Below are positions 37,763-50,522 of a stretch of 64,000 nt of DNA, piece by piece. The stretch spans positions 95,194,708 to 95,258,707 of the forward strand of contig OX104127.1 in assembly GCA_944470555.2 (NCBI GenBank), read 5' to 3'. The DNA comes from Heterobilharzia americana. Taxonomy: Eukaryota > Platyhelminthes > Trematoda > Strigeidida > Schistosomatidae. The number at the start of each line of letters is the position of its first letter. Position 1 is the first letter of the stretch. Under the pieces are notes generated by a model. It was given only the letters and a program-made list of their open reading frames with translations. It had not been told where the DNA came from and did not search any database. The translations under genes were made by a program, and so were the position numbers.

Positions 37763-38975
37763 CAAAATATACTGAGAAGAGAAGCATACTTCGTCATGTA
37801 ACTACTTATCGTATACAACTCAGATACTGATCTCAAAATCTAGTCACGGATAACATTTTACAATCTCACAAAAATACAAAAGTGATAGTCAACTCACAAC
37901 AAATAAAACAGAAACTGATCCCAGAATTTCTTCAGACAGATCACTGTAATCGAAAAGATGAATTCCAATGAAAAGAATTCAATCTATTTATGTTAGCTGC
38001 AATAAACACTATTTTTAGTAAGTAATACAGAAAATTCAAAAGTTTTACATTCCTCTGTTATAATTCACTGATTTCTAAATATCTATTTTACTAAGGTGAA
38101 GTGTATATTAGTAGTATTTAAACACTTTTTTAACAGACAGATCTAGGCATAATTAAGGCACACATGATACCCATAAAAAGTAACCACTTGATTTTATGAC
38201 TACTTTAGAATTAGTGACAAAAATAAATTGCAAACCTGTATAAATGATTCCTTTAAAGCGTGATGCACTCTGAGTGCATTCCGAATAATTTTATAACGCA
38301 TCTATCTACCAAGATGTTAAATGTGAGGAATATGAAATGAATGAAGTGAACAACTCATTTCAAGTAGCATGAAATATAGTTTGCTGTGATATGAGATGAT
38401 ATACACTAATTTATGTTCACTGACAAATTAAGGCTGCACTCAACTCATTCTTCTTAAAGATATATTAGAACATCAGCGATCACGAAATTCAAATAAGTAC
38501 AAGTAAGGCTGCTTCATCAGGAGAATTAAATAGCATGAATTTGAAGAAAGGTTGAATGTCAGGAACTGAAATCGGTGGAATGTCAAGAAAAACGTGGTAT
38601 ATGATTTAACACAGTCACATTTCAATACAATCGACAACATTCGATACACGAACATGAAAAGACAGAAAATTGATGACACTGATAGAAATTGATGATACAA
38701 GCGTGGACAGCCCAACCAAGTGATCTTGGCTTCACATCATCCTCGTGCACCAATATTTCCTATGGTGCAGATGTTCTGTTATTATCAAACAGTATGCAAT
38801 GAGTTGGGCGTCGGAGGATGACATGGAGGAGATCGTGCGAGGACGAGATGAGAGCTTCAGGGCTGTCGTCGAGCCAGGTTCAAAAGACTTCAGAGAACAG
38901 AGATCATTGGAAACGTGCTATTGAAGCTTTATGTTCCATAAGAAAGCGAAGGGACGAATAATAATAATAATGTGA

Positions 38976-39057
<82 letters not shown>

Positions 39058-39835
39058 CTCTGAACGAAAAGTGTATTTCATCGTTGAACTCTGGTGTCTC
39101 CAAAATAAATGACTGATTTCTAAACATTCCCAATACAGTTCTGTTACCATTCGAGTGATCAAGGAGTATTTCTTTCCATTACTTCTTATTCAAATTCCAC
39201 AATTATATAAACATAATGATGAATCATGCGTCAGCAATATAGAGATTCCGTTGATTAGTTTGTTAATAATGTTACACAGTTGAGGAAGTCAATTGAGAAA
39301 AGTCATGTGTGTAAACGTTGATGATGGAGTAAATTGCTACTAGGATTCAATTCGAAATAACTGACTATCTGAATAATTATACCGTGTAGGTAATGATACA
39401 ATGTGATAGGTAATAGAAGAATAAGAAGTTGTTTATGACAATCGGATGAAATGAATTAAGAAGACAAAAGAGGTGAAGAGGATTTCAGATTATCGGGAAG
39501 AAGGGGTATCTACAGTATGGAATCAGATTATCGAGGGCAGAATGCCAACGAATTGGAGCGTCACAAATCGGGCCATGGTAGTTGTGGGTGCAAAACTAGC
39601 TTCGGTTGAGCACACACACTTCGGGTCATTTGATCCTGATTGCTACTGCTGATACAGTTTGAAGGATAATAAACCGAATATCTTTTGGCAAGTTGAAAGA
39701 AACGTTGTACAAATTGTAAAACGACTGATTTAAATTAACTTTCTGCTAACATGGAGCTGGTAATAGCCTCTACCGCAGCTTTATTTAACCGAACACGGAG
39801 GTGTTCGTAAGCTCGAAAAATTCAATTCCGAAAGC
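37763..39835 (+). repeat. Dispersed repeat R, copy 3
   Basis: Full-length R in tandem unit 2, almost identical to copy 2 apart from the longer AT run. Confidence 0.9.
38982..39056. repeat. (AT)n microsatellite, 75 bp
   Basis: The longest AT run in the window, at the same site as the 25- and 49-bp runs in the other R copies. Confidence 0.95.
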
Positions 39836-39959
39836 AGCGTCCGATATAACTCGCTCGGCGGCAACTGATTTGCATAGTTTGTGAAATACTATCTCACTGA
39901 TCACGTCACCTCAAAATTGTACACAAATGTGTTACTCTCTACTGTTTGACCTTGAAAAC

Positions 39960-40820
39960 AAATAATGCGTGGATCAAACTGCAACACCACGCTACACTAC
40001 GCATCATCATAGAACACAGAATAGAATGGCAGTCAACTCTCTACCTCACATCAACTTCATCCACTTTGAAATGCTTCTCCACAGCCTCGACCGAGAAGCA
40101 ATTTGGCAGGCAGCTGCTTCAACATCACAGTCTCAGTGCCACACACCGTCATCAACCTCATTCAACAACAGCTTTATGCTATGCTATATGATGGATGCGG
40201 CTACATGCCAAGTGATTCACGATGGAAAACTCAGTGACGCCTTTGGTGTGAAGACAGACAGGAGTAAGACAACGTTGCCACCTACTATCAGTGATGGCCT
40301 TCCCGACTGTGGTCCACTGGATTGGACTGAAGTGGAGTGGAGTGAAGTTGACTGGAGTGGTTAAAAGATACGTGGCGAGTTACGAAAGACATTTCCAACA
40401 TGGTACAGACACTCATCTAGTTCTGCCGTCTGCCCACACTCGATACTGATGACCAGATCAGATGGCCAGAAAGAATGAGCAACAAGGAACTCTGGCTGGC
40501 CACGAACCAGCCAGGAATTCATCACCCACAAATATGCAGAAAAAAGTGGAGATGGATTGGACTGGACACACACTGAGAAGACCGATTGGGGACATCACGT
40601 GCTAGGTGAGGCCAGGCTAGGCCAGGCCAGGCCCAATAATCGAGTCGAAGCCAAAGGGAAACGACCAGTTGGACGTCCGAGGTGGGGGTGATATGGATGA
40701 GATGGTGTGAGGAAGAAATGAAATCTTGTGGGGAGTGGTTGAGCCAGGTTGAAAAGCCTGTAGAGAACAGAGCTCAATGGAGACGTGCTACTGAAGCCCT
40801 ATGTTCCACTGGGAATTTAA
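39960..40820 (+). pseudogene. Decayed RTE LINE across the unit 2/3 junction
   Basis: A copy of 35,290-36,150 with scattered substitutions and a one-base loss near 40,587 (CCGATTGGGG). It carries the same internal deletion and is inactive. Confidence 0.8.
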
Positions 40821-41637
40821 AGGTCAACTGGTAATAGAATTAGCAGCCATCTACTGCCTTGGCATTACCTCGGGGATAATAATGACAGGATTTTTGTGTG
40901 TACTATCTCTTCAAAGTATACTGACGTTGTTAAATTTGTTTTCACGTCCATCTTTTATTGATTTGTTTGATTTGTCACACAGTGTGTGATAAATCTAATA
41001 GATGAATAAATGTGTAATTACATTCTACCACAGTGCACAAGTTTTACTCTTATATTGTTTTCATGTCATTGGTCTGTTGCGATGTTATGGTTTTGCGAGT
41101 TGTGAGTTGGTCAATTGATCAGACGTGATGCATGGTTTTTAAATTTTGATTACTGCTTGTCCTCCAGAATTCCTCAGAAAGCGGACTACTACTAAGGACA
41201 AAAAATGTCAAATATCTCTTACAGTCCTTAACGTTTCTGGGTTATATCCTTGATGTGACCTGTCTCCAAGAACATAAACTCGAAGTGAATACGTAAGAAA
41301 GGGAAACGACAGGAACTGCATAATTACAAGGGCTCTCCATTAAGGTAAATTGGAAACAAAACTTTCATTACTTCTCAGAATCAGAAGTAGTACGAGGAAG
41401 GTACAGCGTGACAGCCACTGGTTTCGATTCTGAGCCATGTTTCATAAAATCTCAAATCAGTGAACAGCGTGATATCGTTCGCATATTCAAGGTAAAATAA
41501 GAGTTCTCCGGGTGGTAGGTCTACACCACTATCATACACCTCCTTCAGAGCAGTCTCGAGAATGTCATCGATGGAAAAGTTGAAGAGGAATGAGGAAATC
41601 AAGCAATCTTGCCTAGGCTCACTCCTGGTTTGGAACC
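40368..41637 (+). repeat. Tandem unit, copy 3, truncated
   Basis: 1.27 kb matching the start of the unit up to the middle of the dead LINE RT (CTCACTCCTGGTTTGGAAC), then an abrupt change to unique DNA leading into the Ly6 locus. Confidence 0.95.
41381..41637 (-). pseudogene. Dead LINE RT fragment, copy 3, cut off
   Basis: Only the carboxy part (SFLFNFSIDDILETAL to YANDITLF) remains. The array ends within this gene at 41,637. Confidence 0.85.
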
Positions 41638-42040
41638 ACTATCTTTTGTGGTGTGAAGCAGCTGAGACGAGTCGCCTGTGCCCTCCTTCGATGAACACTG
41701 TGACTGTAGGCTTCCTCAACCAATAATATTAAGTCAACATTTGTTTACTAATGGTTTAATCAAATTGTGTGTGACCACATAATCGATGATTCTGAAGTAG
41801 ACTAGACCAAATTTTACTCATTACTCTTCTCTGACAGTACACAGGTAGAGGTGAAATCTTCCTCAAACAAACGCTGATGAAATGACGTGAATTAAGGTTG
41901 ATGTGCTTCAGTCATTACCCATCTACTTGCGAGTGATAATGAAAACAGATTTGCCACTGAACTAAAGCGAATCACTGAGTCAAACACATCACAAAATCAA
42001 TTAAACACATCAGTTTATCTTGCAATTCGGCGCACTGTAC
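41638..42040. other. Unassigned DNA between array and Ly6 duplication
   Basis: Unique sequence with no recognised feature. If the left Ly6 copy had a terminal exon close by, it would be expected on the minus strand from here downward. None is seen. Confidence 0.5.
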
Positions 42041-43296
42041 ATAAATGAATATGAATATAGGCAAATCAGGTGATAACTTCCACCTACCCCACACGCTCCA
42101 CAACCAGACTCAATTCTTCCAATGCTATTTGTGCAGTCTGAACAAATATGACACCTGATCGCATCCCCTACAAAAGAAATATTGAAAGCAAACATCAATG
42201 TTCACATTACAATATTATCTATCGAATCACTCCCACCACCACCACCTTGAACATAAAAACATCAGCTTCGATACATTCACCACTGTTACAGTCAAATTCT
42301 GATATAGGAACATGCAGTCGTTGTCACTGGTGCAAACATAGTGAACAGACTCAGCGTTCAGCTTTACACAGACTTCGACTCATTTGTGGCTCAAACATCC
42401 ATTTACTGGATTGAGTGCTACCCTGAAACTAATTACCTCTCATGTAGGAGGCATATCATAGTTAGGCAGAATGTCAACCTAAGTTTGAGATCCATCACAA
42501 GTGGTGGAATCCCTGTTTCCCAACCGGATAATGTTTTCGAACACCGCACTTTCAAAAACAAACATGCATACCTCCACCCTTCATGGTGGTCACGTCTGTG
42601 ACTTCAGAACTGTTCCATGCAGGTTCCGATTACTGATAGAACACAGTAGTTTCCTCATGCTCGCAAATTCAGTTTGCAGATGTACACCAACAAGCATGAA
42701 GCTCCTCTACAGTGTTTACTACCGATTCGTTGTGACCATCCACTGCCACTGCATAAGTTTATTTCAATGTCAGCACTTTTTAAAATCTATCAGCTACTCA
42801 TCAGTTGTCAGTCGGTTCATGCACCCTCTCTGATTCCACCAATCAATGACTGCAAACAGACTTTGTGCACGCATAATCTTGATTTCTCTCCGTGAGAATT
42901 TCACTAATTACTGACTCGAATCAATTCACATTCTACCCAGTGAGGTAGGATTTCGTTTGCTGGTGTGATTAATTGGAAGCTTGTGTCCACCACTTCTTCA
43001 GGGCTAGTTCAGTGTTTCCTGACATCATAAACAGAATGGCTATGCAGCAGTTCACGGCACCAATCATGTGGCTGAATTGATCAAGGATCTCTCCACCTTC
43101 ACTGTGATGCAGTCCTCTCAAAATCACTAAAGACTCCTTTCAGTGATGCATGTCAATAAGACAACTTAGAGTTAAGTTGAAATATGCAATCGCAAAGCTT
43201 TTTAGATCTTGTTAAGGTGGAGTAACTTGTCAACATTGGTGTGAGGATGGGTGTATGAATGTGCACACTTGCGTAGGATGACATCGACAGTGACAG
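42041..43296. repeat. Ly6 inverted duplication, left arm
   Basis: 1,256 bp whose reverse complement is 50,523-51,778, with no length difference and at least four reading frames identical in both arms (for example 42,148-42,414 and 51,403-51,669). The arm contains the Ly6 exon and about 1.1 kb upstream of it. The high identity implies a recent event or an assembly duplicate. Confidence 0.95.
42088..42167 (-). pseudogene. Ly6/CD59-like exon, isolated duplicate
   Basis: The reverse complement of the exon at 51,650-51,729, with the same acceptor (TTTCTTTTGTAG, next to 42,167), the same GTAGGT donor (next to 42,088) and the same 26 complete codons, including RCHICSDC and SGCGACG. The exon holds only the first five cysteines of a Ly6 domain. 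Homology to the intact gene stops at 42,041, only 47 bp past the donor, and no second exon with CC-x4-CN was found on the minus strand below it, where retroelement tandem repeats begin at 41,637. The most likely reading is a truncated gene copy. A distant exon beyond the array cannot be excluded. Confidence 0.7.
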
Positions 43297-46200
43297 AACA
43301 CTCACATTCGAAACGCACTGAGCATTCTCAAATATAAGCATAAGGATCTCTACACAAAAATAAACTTCTGCTAAAATTCATGCGATTTCAAACTGAGCAA
43401 AGATAATTCGAAATATTTTACACTTACCTATTTTCAACCTTGATTTATAATCGCGATGCTAACTGGTCGTCCTAATTTAAGAGTGGCTCGCACAACCACA
43501 GACATTACCATAACACACTGACAGCTTGATGGCCTGATTCATTGGCATAGGCATTCAGCCATCACTAATGCAAATACGTATAATTCCACTGTTGACTTCA
43601 ATGACTTGTAAGCTGTTTGAAAAATGGACTTCACCATAATTAATTAGTAGAATCACCTTCTTAGTGTCATCAAAGAAACTGACAATATGCTGTGTAGTTC
43701 TGTAGCCTTACGAGTATTTTCCTCAAATAGTTAAGCAGAAGTGAATACAGTCTGAATAAACGATGTGATCACTTCACATATCAAATCTGACTGTTAATGT
43801 CTTGTAGTATCAGTTGGTAAGCGTTTAAAAATATTCGATGGTTTTGTCTTGTCAATTTATTGAAGTTTTCTGAAAAACAGTAACTACTAGTTATGTGCCA
43901 GAAACATAGCACTGCAACCATAGCAATGTAATGTTGTCGTGTGAGCTGCATATACACTTCATTTACCTCATCAGCAGTTTGTCAAAAACAAATTGTTTCA
44001 TATTGGCACAATTGCAATTTTATACTACGCATAATGACTCAATTTATTATTTATACCCTAATATCTCGAACTGATTATCCTCATGACTAATAAAAAGTAA
44101 AACTGTCATCACCTTTTGATTGATAATTTGATAGTAACTGTTAATATGCATGTTAGTATAGGGCTAATGATAAATAGCTAGTATATTTGAGATATATTTC
44201 TGATCCTAAACTCTTATAAATGCTTAGTGCTTGAAGGCACAAAAATTACGATTGTATCAGTGTTATTTCGGTACATGAAGCAGACTGTGTTACATACAAG
44301 TCTATTTGTTTCCGTTATATCAGCTGACAATTCACACAATGATCACTCGATGAATTATTTCACAGACATAGACTATTAGACTTAGTCTTTTGAGAAACTG
44401 AGGTGAGAACTGATTGGTGTGCAGATGCGATTCACTCTATGCTACAATTTTCCTCAATAAGTCATGAGAAACCGTTTTCAGCATTTTCCAGCCACTGTGT
44501 TGCGAAGTGAAGCATCTCCATCAAGTTTACTTCAAGCATGATTTTGCCCATCAAAATATGCCTGATAGACGTGATAGATTAGGAAAATGACATGTCGGAG
44601 GACTAAAGGTGCTGAAGATTTCAATGTTCCTCATAACCTATCCACCTTTTACAGCATTATTTGAAAAGGTAGACACTTATTTATATGGCAGCCTATAGTT
44701 GCATCAGACTGCCCGACTAGACTGAATGACAATTCATGTTAGCATGATGCAGTACACAACAAAGCAACGATACTCTTGCTTAACCCACATCTATTAGTTA
44801 ATTTCCGTAAGATGTCTCTGAATCGCATCAGGTAACACAGAACCAGAAGTAGTCTCATGGTTGCATCAAAGTAGAGAAGGTATATTCCAAAGCTAAGGTT
44901 TCATGTTATCTACATGGTCTCAAAACAGTTGGTGAGTGAGATTTTACGGTGTTTCCAAACAACAACTGCATACACAACTTCAGGGATGATTCAAATAAGA
45001 GTTTTATCAATTCTTCTCGATGACAGCCCTAAATCTTTTCTTCTGTGACTATCATAATCGTGTTCGCTTTCAGTCATCAAGTATTTCAAGATGAGATAAT
45101 AGGCATCTGACATTCTTACCGTGACTGGCAACAACGTATTTCAACTTGTTCACCGATTTCTGTGGTGCCCGATATGTTTCCAGCCAACAAGATGCTCGAT
45201 TAACTTTTGTGATTGGCTGATCCGAGATGACAGTAAGTCCCATGTGTCCATATTAAAACCCCTTGTATATATCTGTTAATCTGAATGAGAATTGACTTCA
45301 AGAGTGTCATCAACGACTATTCGTAAGTTACATGTGGTAGTGTAAACACACGAATGAAGAAATAAAATTTCTAGTACGAATTTAGTATCAACCACACAGT
45401 ATACTTGTAGAATCAAGCCAGTCTTGGAAACTGTGCGGAAATTTCACTGTGAAAACAAAAACTGAAGTAACACAGGCTTACATTCAAGGCAGCTGTCGTC
45501 CACAGCTGTAAAGTCTTTGGAAAAAGAGACTTGAGGTCTCAGCGGGATGAATGATTTGCACGATTACGTCAACTAATATGAGTAATGCAATGCTGTGGGC
45601 TGTCGAATTTATCTGGTTTCATCAAAAGAGGACTATTATAACTATAAAAAAATGAAATTCATGTGATTAAAGTTTTATCACACTTCTAAATGAAACGAAC
45701 CAGTCATTCTCACAATCTTCAATATATGAGAGCTAAAGGAAAATGTATGTGTCGAAAACTGATGTCAAGACTCTAGAAATGGTTGAGAAGGTGAGAGCAG
45801 ACAAAGTTAAAGGTAGTCATATAAGACACAATAACTGGTTTCGGAAATTTCTTCTGACTTGGAATATACGACTACTGTTTTCATGGCAGCTTATGTGAGA
45901 TGAGATCTATATTGACAATGCATTAAAGACTGCTATCTGGATAAACAATTAAACAGTGATATGATACTTACGAAAACATTTCGTAGTACGTTGGCAGCTG
46001 AAACTGGTGGATGTGAGTTTGAAACCAGGGGTTACGTTTCGGGTGAAATTTCCACGTTTTCTCAGTAGACTACATTAGAAGAGTTTACTGAGTTACAAAT
46101 GACAGTTAGAAAATGATACACAACTATGCCTTATGCCGTTTCGTCGTTCCAAGAAAGTAACATATCTGGAATACTGTACTGCAGAACTAATTTAGATAGT

Positions 46201-46387
46201 TACCCATTTAACTTTGTGTCAGTGGCATCTGCTGCATTAGGCCCCGTAATCTAGTGAACATCGATGACAAATAAATGTCACAGTGCATCGACGTGAATCC
46301 TCAATTACAGCTCATACTGTTTTACACAGTAAAAGCGTCGACATATGGGTGAGATGTAAGGACAGGTAGTGTGATATTGCTTACTAG
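43297..46387. other. Unassigned DNA in spacer of inverted duplication
   Basis: About 3.1 kb, A+T-rich, with no recognised element or coding exon. Confidence 0.45.
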
Positions 46388-47669
46388 AGAAATGCATCGT
46401 TGCGTTACAAAATCTGATGAACGAGGTAAAATAAAATAACAGCACCAGTCTCCAGAGTTCTATGAAGTAATTGGATCAATGAGTTGAATTGATTTCATAA
46501 GTCGTAATCCACTTGCACACTTGTCATCCATTCAGTAGTGAGCGATTGGACGTTCACAGCTTCTAAATTATTGACACAACGGATAAGCACACTCAATTGT
46601 AAATAACAGACCGAGTAGTCAGGTTGGTAAATGTCACCTGATTTGTCATCCGATTGGCTGACACGTGAGGATTCATTCATCAGGTCTGCACTAATTTGAA
46701 AATATATCTAAATGTCTCTTCACTTCTTCTTGTTTAAACAAACAGTCAGAAGTCACATTATTATGAGGAGAAGGGTGGAATTCTTCGCAATCTTTCTATA
46801 TTTTCTAGTGAATATCATAAACAAATGTAAGTATTGATGGCCCAACAACATTTTTATTTCAATGAATCGGGACTCACTGGTCTTATCGACTTGTCAAGGG
46901 AGAACTAAATGGTAGCACCACTTCCTTCTTCACAGTCTGTATTGCTGTTTATAAATGCATGTCTGACAGTTCATACATACGCTGCTATCACGCAGAACAA
47001 CTTTAAATGAGTGGTCCACTTCCAACTTTGAAATACTTGAATATTTTGTCTTTCTTACTGTTTGCTGATACGCCTGTAATTCTTCGTTGTTGTACTGAAT
47101 CGAATTGCTTGACCTCTTTTGGCATATGGGCTCCCATGAGAATGCCTTGAAATTGCCTGAATATTTATTATTACAATTTACTTGGTTGTGGCTAGCAGAG
47201 GAATTCAGGATACGTGCTTCGTCCTACTTGATTGAGACTTGTCAGCTGGATATACCTTCACCCCAGTGAGTGTTGTTGTTCCCACACTGAGACTCGAACC
47301 TCGTAGCACAACCAAGGTTCTCCTTATTTTGATACTACTACATCGGTTTAAATTACCAGCCTAGATTAGTTTAGTCTGAGAAGTATCAGAATCGCGAACA
47401 ACATCAAGAAGTTCTTATTGTTCTAGGTTACATTTTTTGAACATTCCCACATTGGCACACAATTAATTGTCTGATGAATTGCTATGTGAACAACCAGTTG
47501 TCTTCCATATATGGAGTGGCTATCAGATTTTTGCCAATACCTCTGAATATCTGTTCATTAGAATGATTCCATGTTACTCGATTCTTCTCTTCAATGGTAC
47601 AGTTGCAGTGTTGGTGAACTGTTCACTAATAATTCCAAGAAATTTTCACTGAAAACATGAAATATCCTC
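46388..47669. repeat. Duplicated segment X (right, inverted)
   Basis: The reverse complement of X' (21,350 down to 20,074), including the 110-bp extension that the first left X lacks. Right X runs directly into Z with no LINE between them. Confidence 0.95.
47050..47335 (-). mobile_element. Hammerhead SINE in right X
   Basis: The reverse-strand counterpart of the SINEs at 15,120 and 20,413. The decayed hammerhead core is at about 47,200-47,257 and box B (reverse) at about 47,290-47,300. Confidence 0.8.
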
Positions 47670-48575
47670 TTTTTATCTAGTCCTACTCATATCTCAATCG
47701 GTCAGATGTGTCTTCAGTAACTTTATTCACTCTGGTTGATTTTACTCAGGTAAGCTTCTGCAGTTAGACAGAAACAAATAGACAACATTTAATTATCAGC
47801 TAAATAATTTGGTTAGCGTTGGACGACTTGGTGAAGAGCATTATAAGATTAGTTGCAGTCAGTCCATGTTGAAGTTCTTTGTATAGTGGAACGATAGGAG
47901 AAGGGGAAATCTGACCATGCCAAACGAATAGACAATAAGAAGTGGAAACTGAAGTTGAAGGCTTCTTCATCCTGAAACTATATATTGGTCATTCAACAAA
48001 CCAACAAACAAGTTCATGTTCTTTTACTGGAGCCGATTGCTTACTCTCATCACCGTCTCCAGGTATCATCTGTTTGGAAAATAGAGTATTGAGTGAGTTA
48101 ACACACGTTGTGTTGGTCAGATAACTCACCTGACATGTCTGTTGAGTAAATGGAATAATTCAAGAAAATTATGGTTATATGCATGAAATTAACAGCTTTC
48201 TCGATAATGAAGGCAAATTTGAAATATCCTATTCAGTTGATTGATTACTGAGTCACAATAAATTCTTCTATTATCTATACAGACAACTGTCTACGATACC
48301 AATGTTATGATTGTCAATCTTGTCGTGATATAAATGATGCGACACCGGTGAAGAACAACTGCTTGGCGTGTTCAGTAAGTCTGACATTTCAGTGGTCTTT
48401 CACATGATTTCAACCTGCAAATAAAGAGCCTGTGAATTATGTTTACTGTGATCAAATAGGGCAGGCATGTGCTTCACTCGTCCAGTTTTGAGTGAGATTT
48501 TTGAAGTGGGATGCTTAGTGTGATTGTTGATGAGTCGTGTGTAATCATGGATGTTTAACTTTCATGCACCTGTAA
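47670..48575. repeat. Duplicated segment Z (right, inverted)
   Basis: The reverse complement of 14,784-13,870. It is followed at 48,570 by Y through the shared string TAATTGATAACC. Confidence 0.9.
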
Positions 48576-49797
48576 TTGATAACCTTCAGCCCTATGAAAT
48601 TCGATATTTCTATCAAATTTAGTTGTGATATGACGAGTGTAGTAAGGAGATGAATGTAGGTTACTGTAAACAGAGTTTATCGTTCCTGGATTTGAAATTT
48701 TTTGACAGTTAATTGTCTCGTTGAGTTGTGAAAGAAAGATTGGGCCACATACCCATGTCATAAATAATTTCATTTATGGCGAATTAATTATGAGTGCTGA
48801 GATTATCAACCTAGGTGGCTGTAATTATGAGGAAGGCAGATGTGTGCCGTATACACATTTTTTCTTCACATAGGCATTGAGAATACAATATTATATGGCT
48901 TTGCCTATTGCATGTACATGTTACGAAATTGTGGGCTTTCTTATATTGTATGTTCACAAGTCACTAATGGCAGACAAACATAATTATGTCCGTGAACGAA
49001 GGAGAAAAGAGTATTATTTGTACAATGGCTACAACTAACCTCAATGTAGCAGGTTGAATTTCACATATCCATTCGAATTTCTATGAATAATAGTCTAGTC
49101 TAGACTAGTGAGAATGACGCCGTTCTTAGTACGTTTTGTCAGTATTGGCATCTAAGAAGTTATCACAGAGATTGAGCAACACGTTTTGACCAGAATAAGG
49201 AAATCTCCCAATAGTGAACAGACTTTTCACTATCTAAATGGTCTATTTTCGAAAAGAAAGAACTTTCTAATGAAAAGTGATGACTACAAAACTTATTTCC
49301 ACACAGCATTAAACTAACTGTGAAGTATAAGACATGGTTATAATTTACTCTGATTTGTCCCTCTCAAAACCTATTTTCACCCTTCTTTGGAAAAGTTAAA
49401 TGCGCTAATACAGTAGTAGTTGTTGTTGTTATAGTAGCTAAAAATGCTTCTATCAAGGCTCACTTACAGAAGTAACAGTAGATGTCAAATTTTGTTGATG
49501 TCACGATTAAATTACGTAAAAATGTGTCATTCATTTCCATTGAACTGTTTCAGAAAAGTGACTACGAAACTGTAGAAATAGATATTTCATTGCCTATGTC
49601 TTAGGAGAAAACAAAACATTGTTTTTTGACAATAAATTTTTTCTTTTCTTCATTTGAAAAATTACAGACCTTTGGAACCGCCGATAAAGTCTCCCGATCT
49701 TGCTTTAGTAAATTCTCGGTGCAATTCCCAATATACAAGCCATTCAAACTGTCAGTATGTTATAAAAATCTATGCAATAGTGTAAACTACTCACAAA
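48570..49797. repeat. Duplicated segment Y (right, inverted)
   Basis: The reverse complement of 17,162-15,938. Homology ends at CTCACAAATTATTTCAACA. Confidence 0.9.
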
Positions 49798-50522
49798 TTA
49801 TTTCAACACCGAAACCTAACGATACAAGATTGCGAGATAATGAATTGGGGTGGACAATAAGTGAGTGTGACGTAGTCAGAAGAATCATTTTGTAGTAAAC
49901 CTGATTGTAATAACTTGGCATTTCATCTGCGTTTCTGAATGAAACATAAACAATTGAAACTTTATTATATGCAAACACAAAACAAGCGATTGATAAGATC
50001 GACTCATCACTTTCTATTAAAAGGTTGTGTTCCGAAACCATTTGAAAAGTTAACTTAGTGAGACCGATGCAAGAATGCAAGATACTTTTAAGAACGTGGC
50101 ATCATGTATGACAACCAAATAAATGAACAACTCTAGTGACAAGTTGATACTGAAATGAAGTGATCTTTCCCGCTTCGACAAATGTTTGTTCATCGCTTTT
50201 CGAAAGGTGTCTGTCATCAAATACCACTAGAATGATAAGTGTGTAATTGAAACTATGTATTTTACTCCCAAGGTTGGCATGCACACTTTCCTTTTATTCA
50301 ACATGCCAGTAGTTCTTCGCATCAATCACTGCCATACTCCATACATGAATAAGATGATACACTTTCATGATGTCAACAGATGTGTTCCTGTAGGAGATCA
50401 TTCTTTCACTGTTATTGCTTGTTTCACCCATCATTACTAGATCATTCTTTCGTTGCTCAGCTAAAATTCAAATAAATCAAAGCAGCGGTTATTCTAGTAT
50501 CTGAAAATGCAAAGAACTTCAT
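49798..50522. other. Unassigned DNA upstream of Ly6 arm
   Basis: No recognised feature. Frames on both strands lack family motifs. Confidence 0.45.

Larger units (their letters stand above)
35700..40367 (+). repeat. 4.67-kb tandem unit, copy 2
   Basis: Nearly identical to copy 1. The step to the next copy is 4,668 bp; the 25-bp excess over the first step is largely the longer AT run. Confidence 0.95.

Noticed and set aside
42148..42895. Frames of 73-110 codons identical to the frames at 50,922-51,669
   Set aside because: They lie antisense to, or upstream of, the Ly6 exon inside the inverted arms; conservation is due to duplication.
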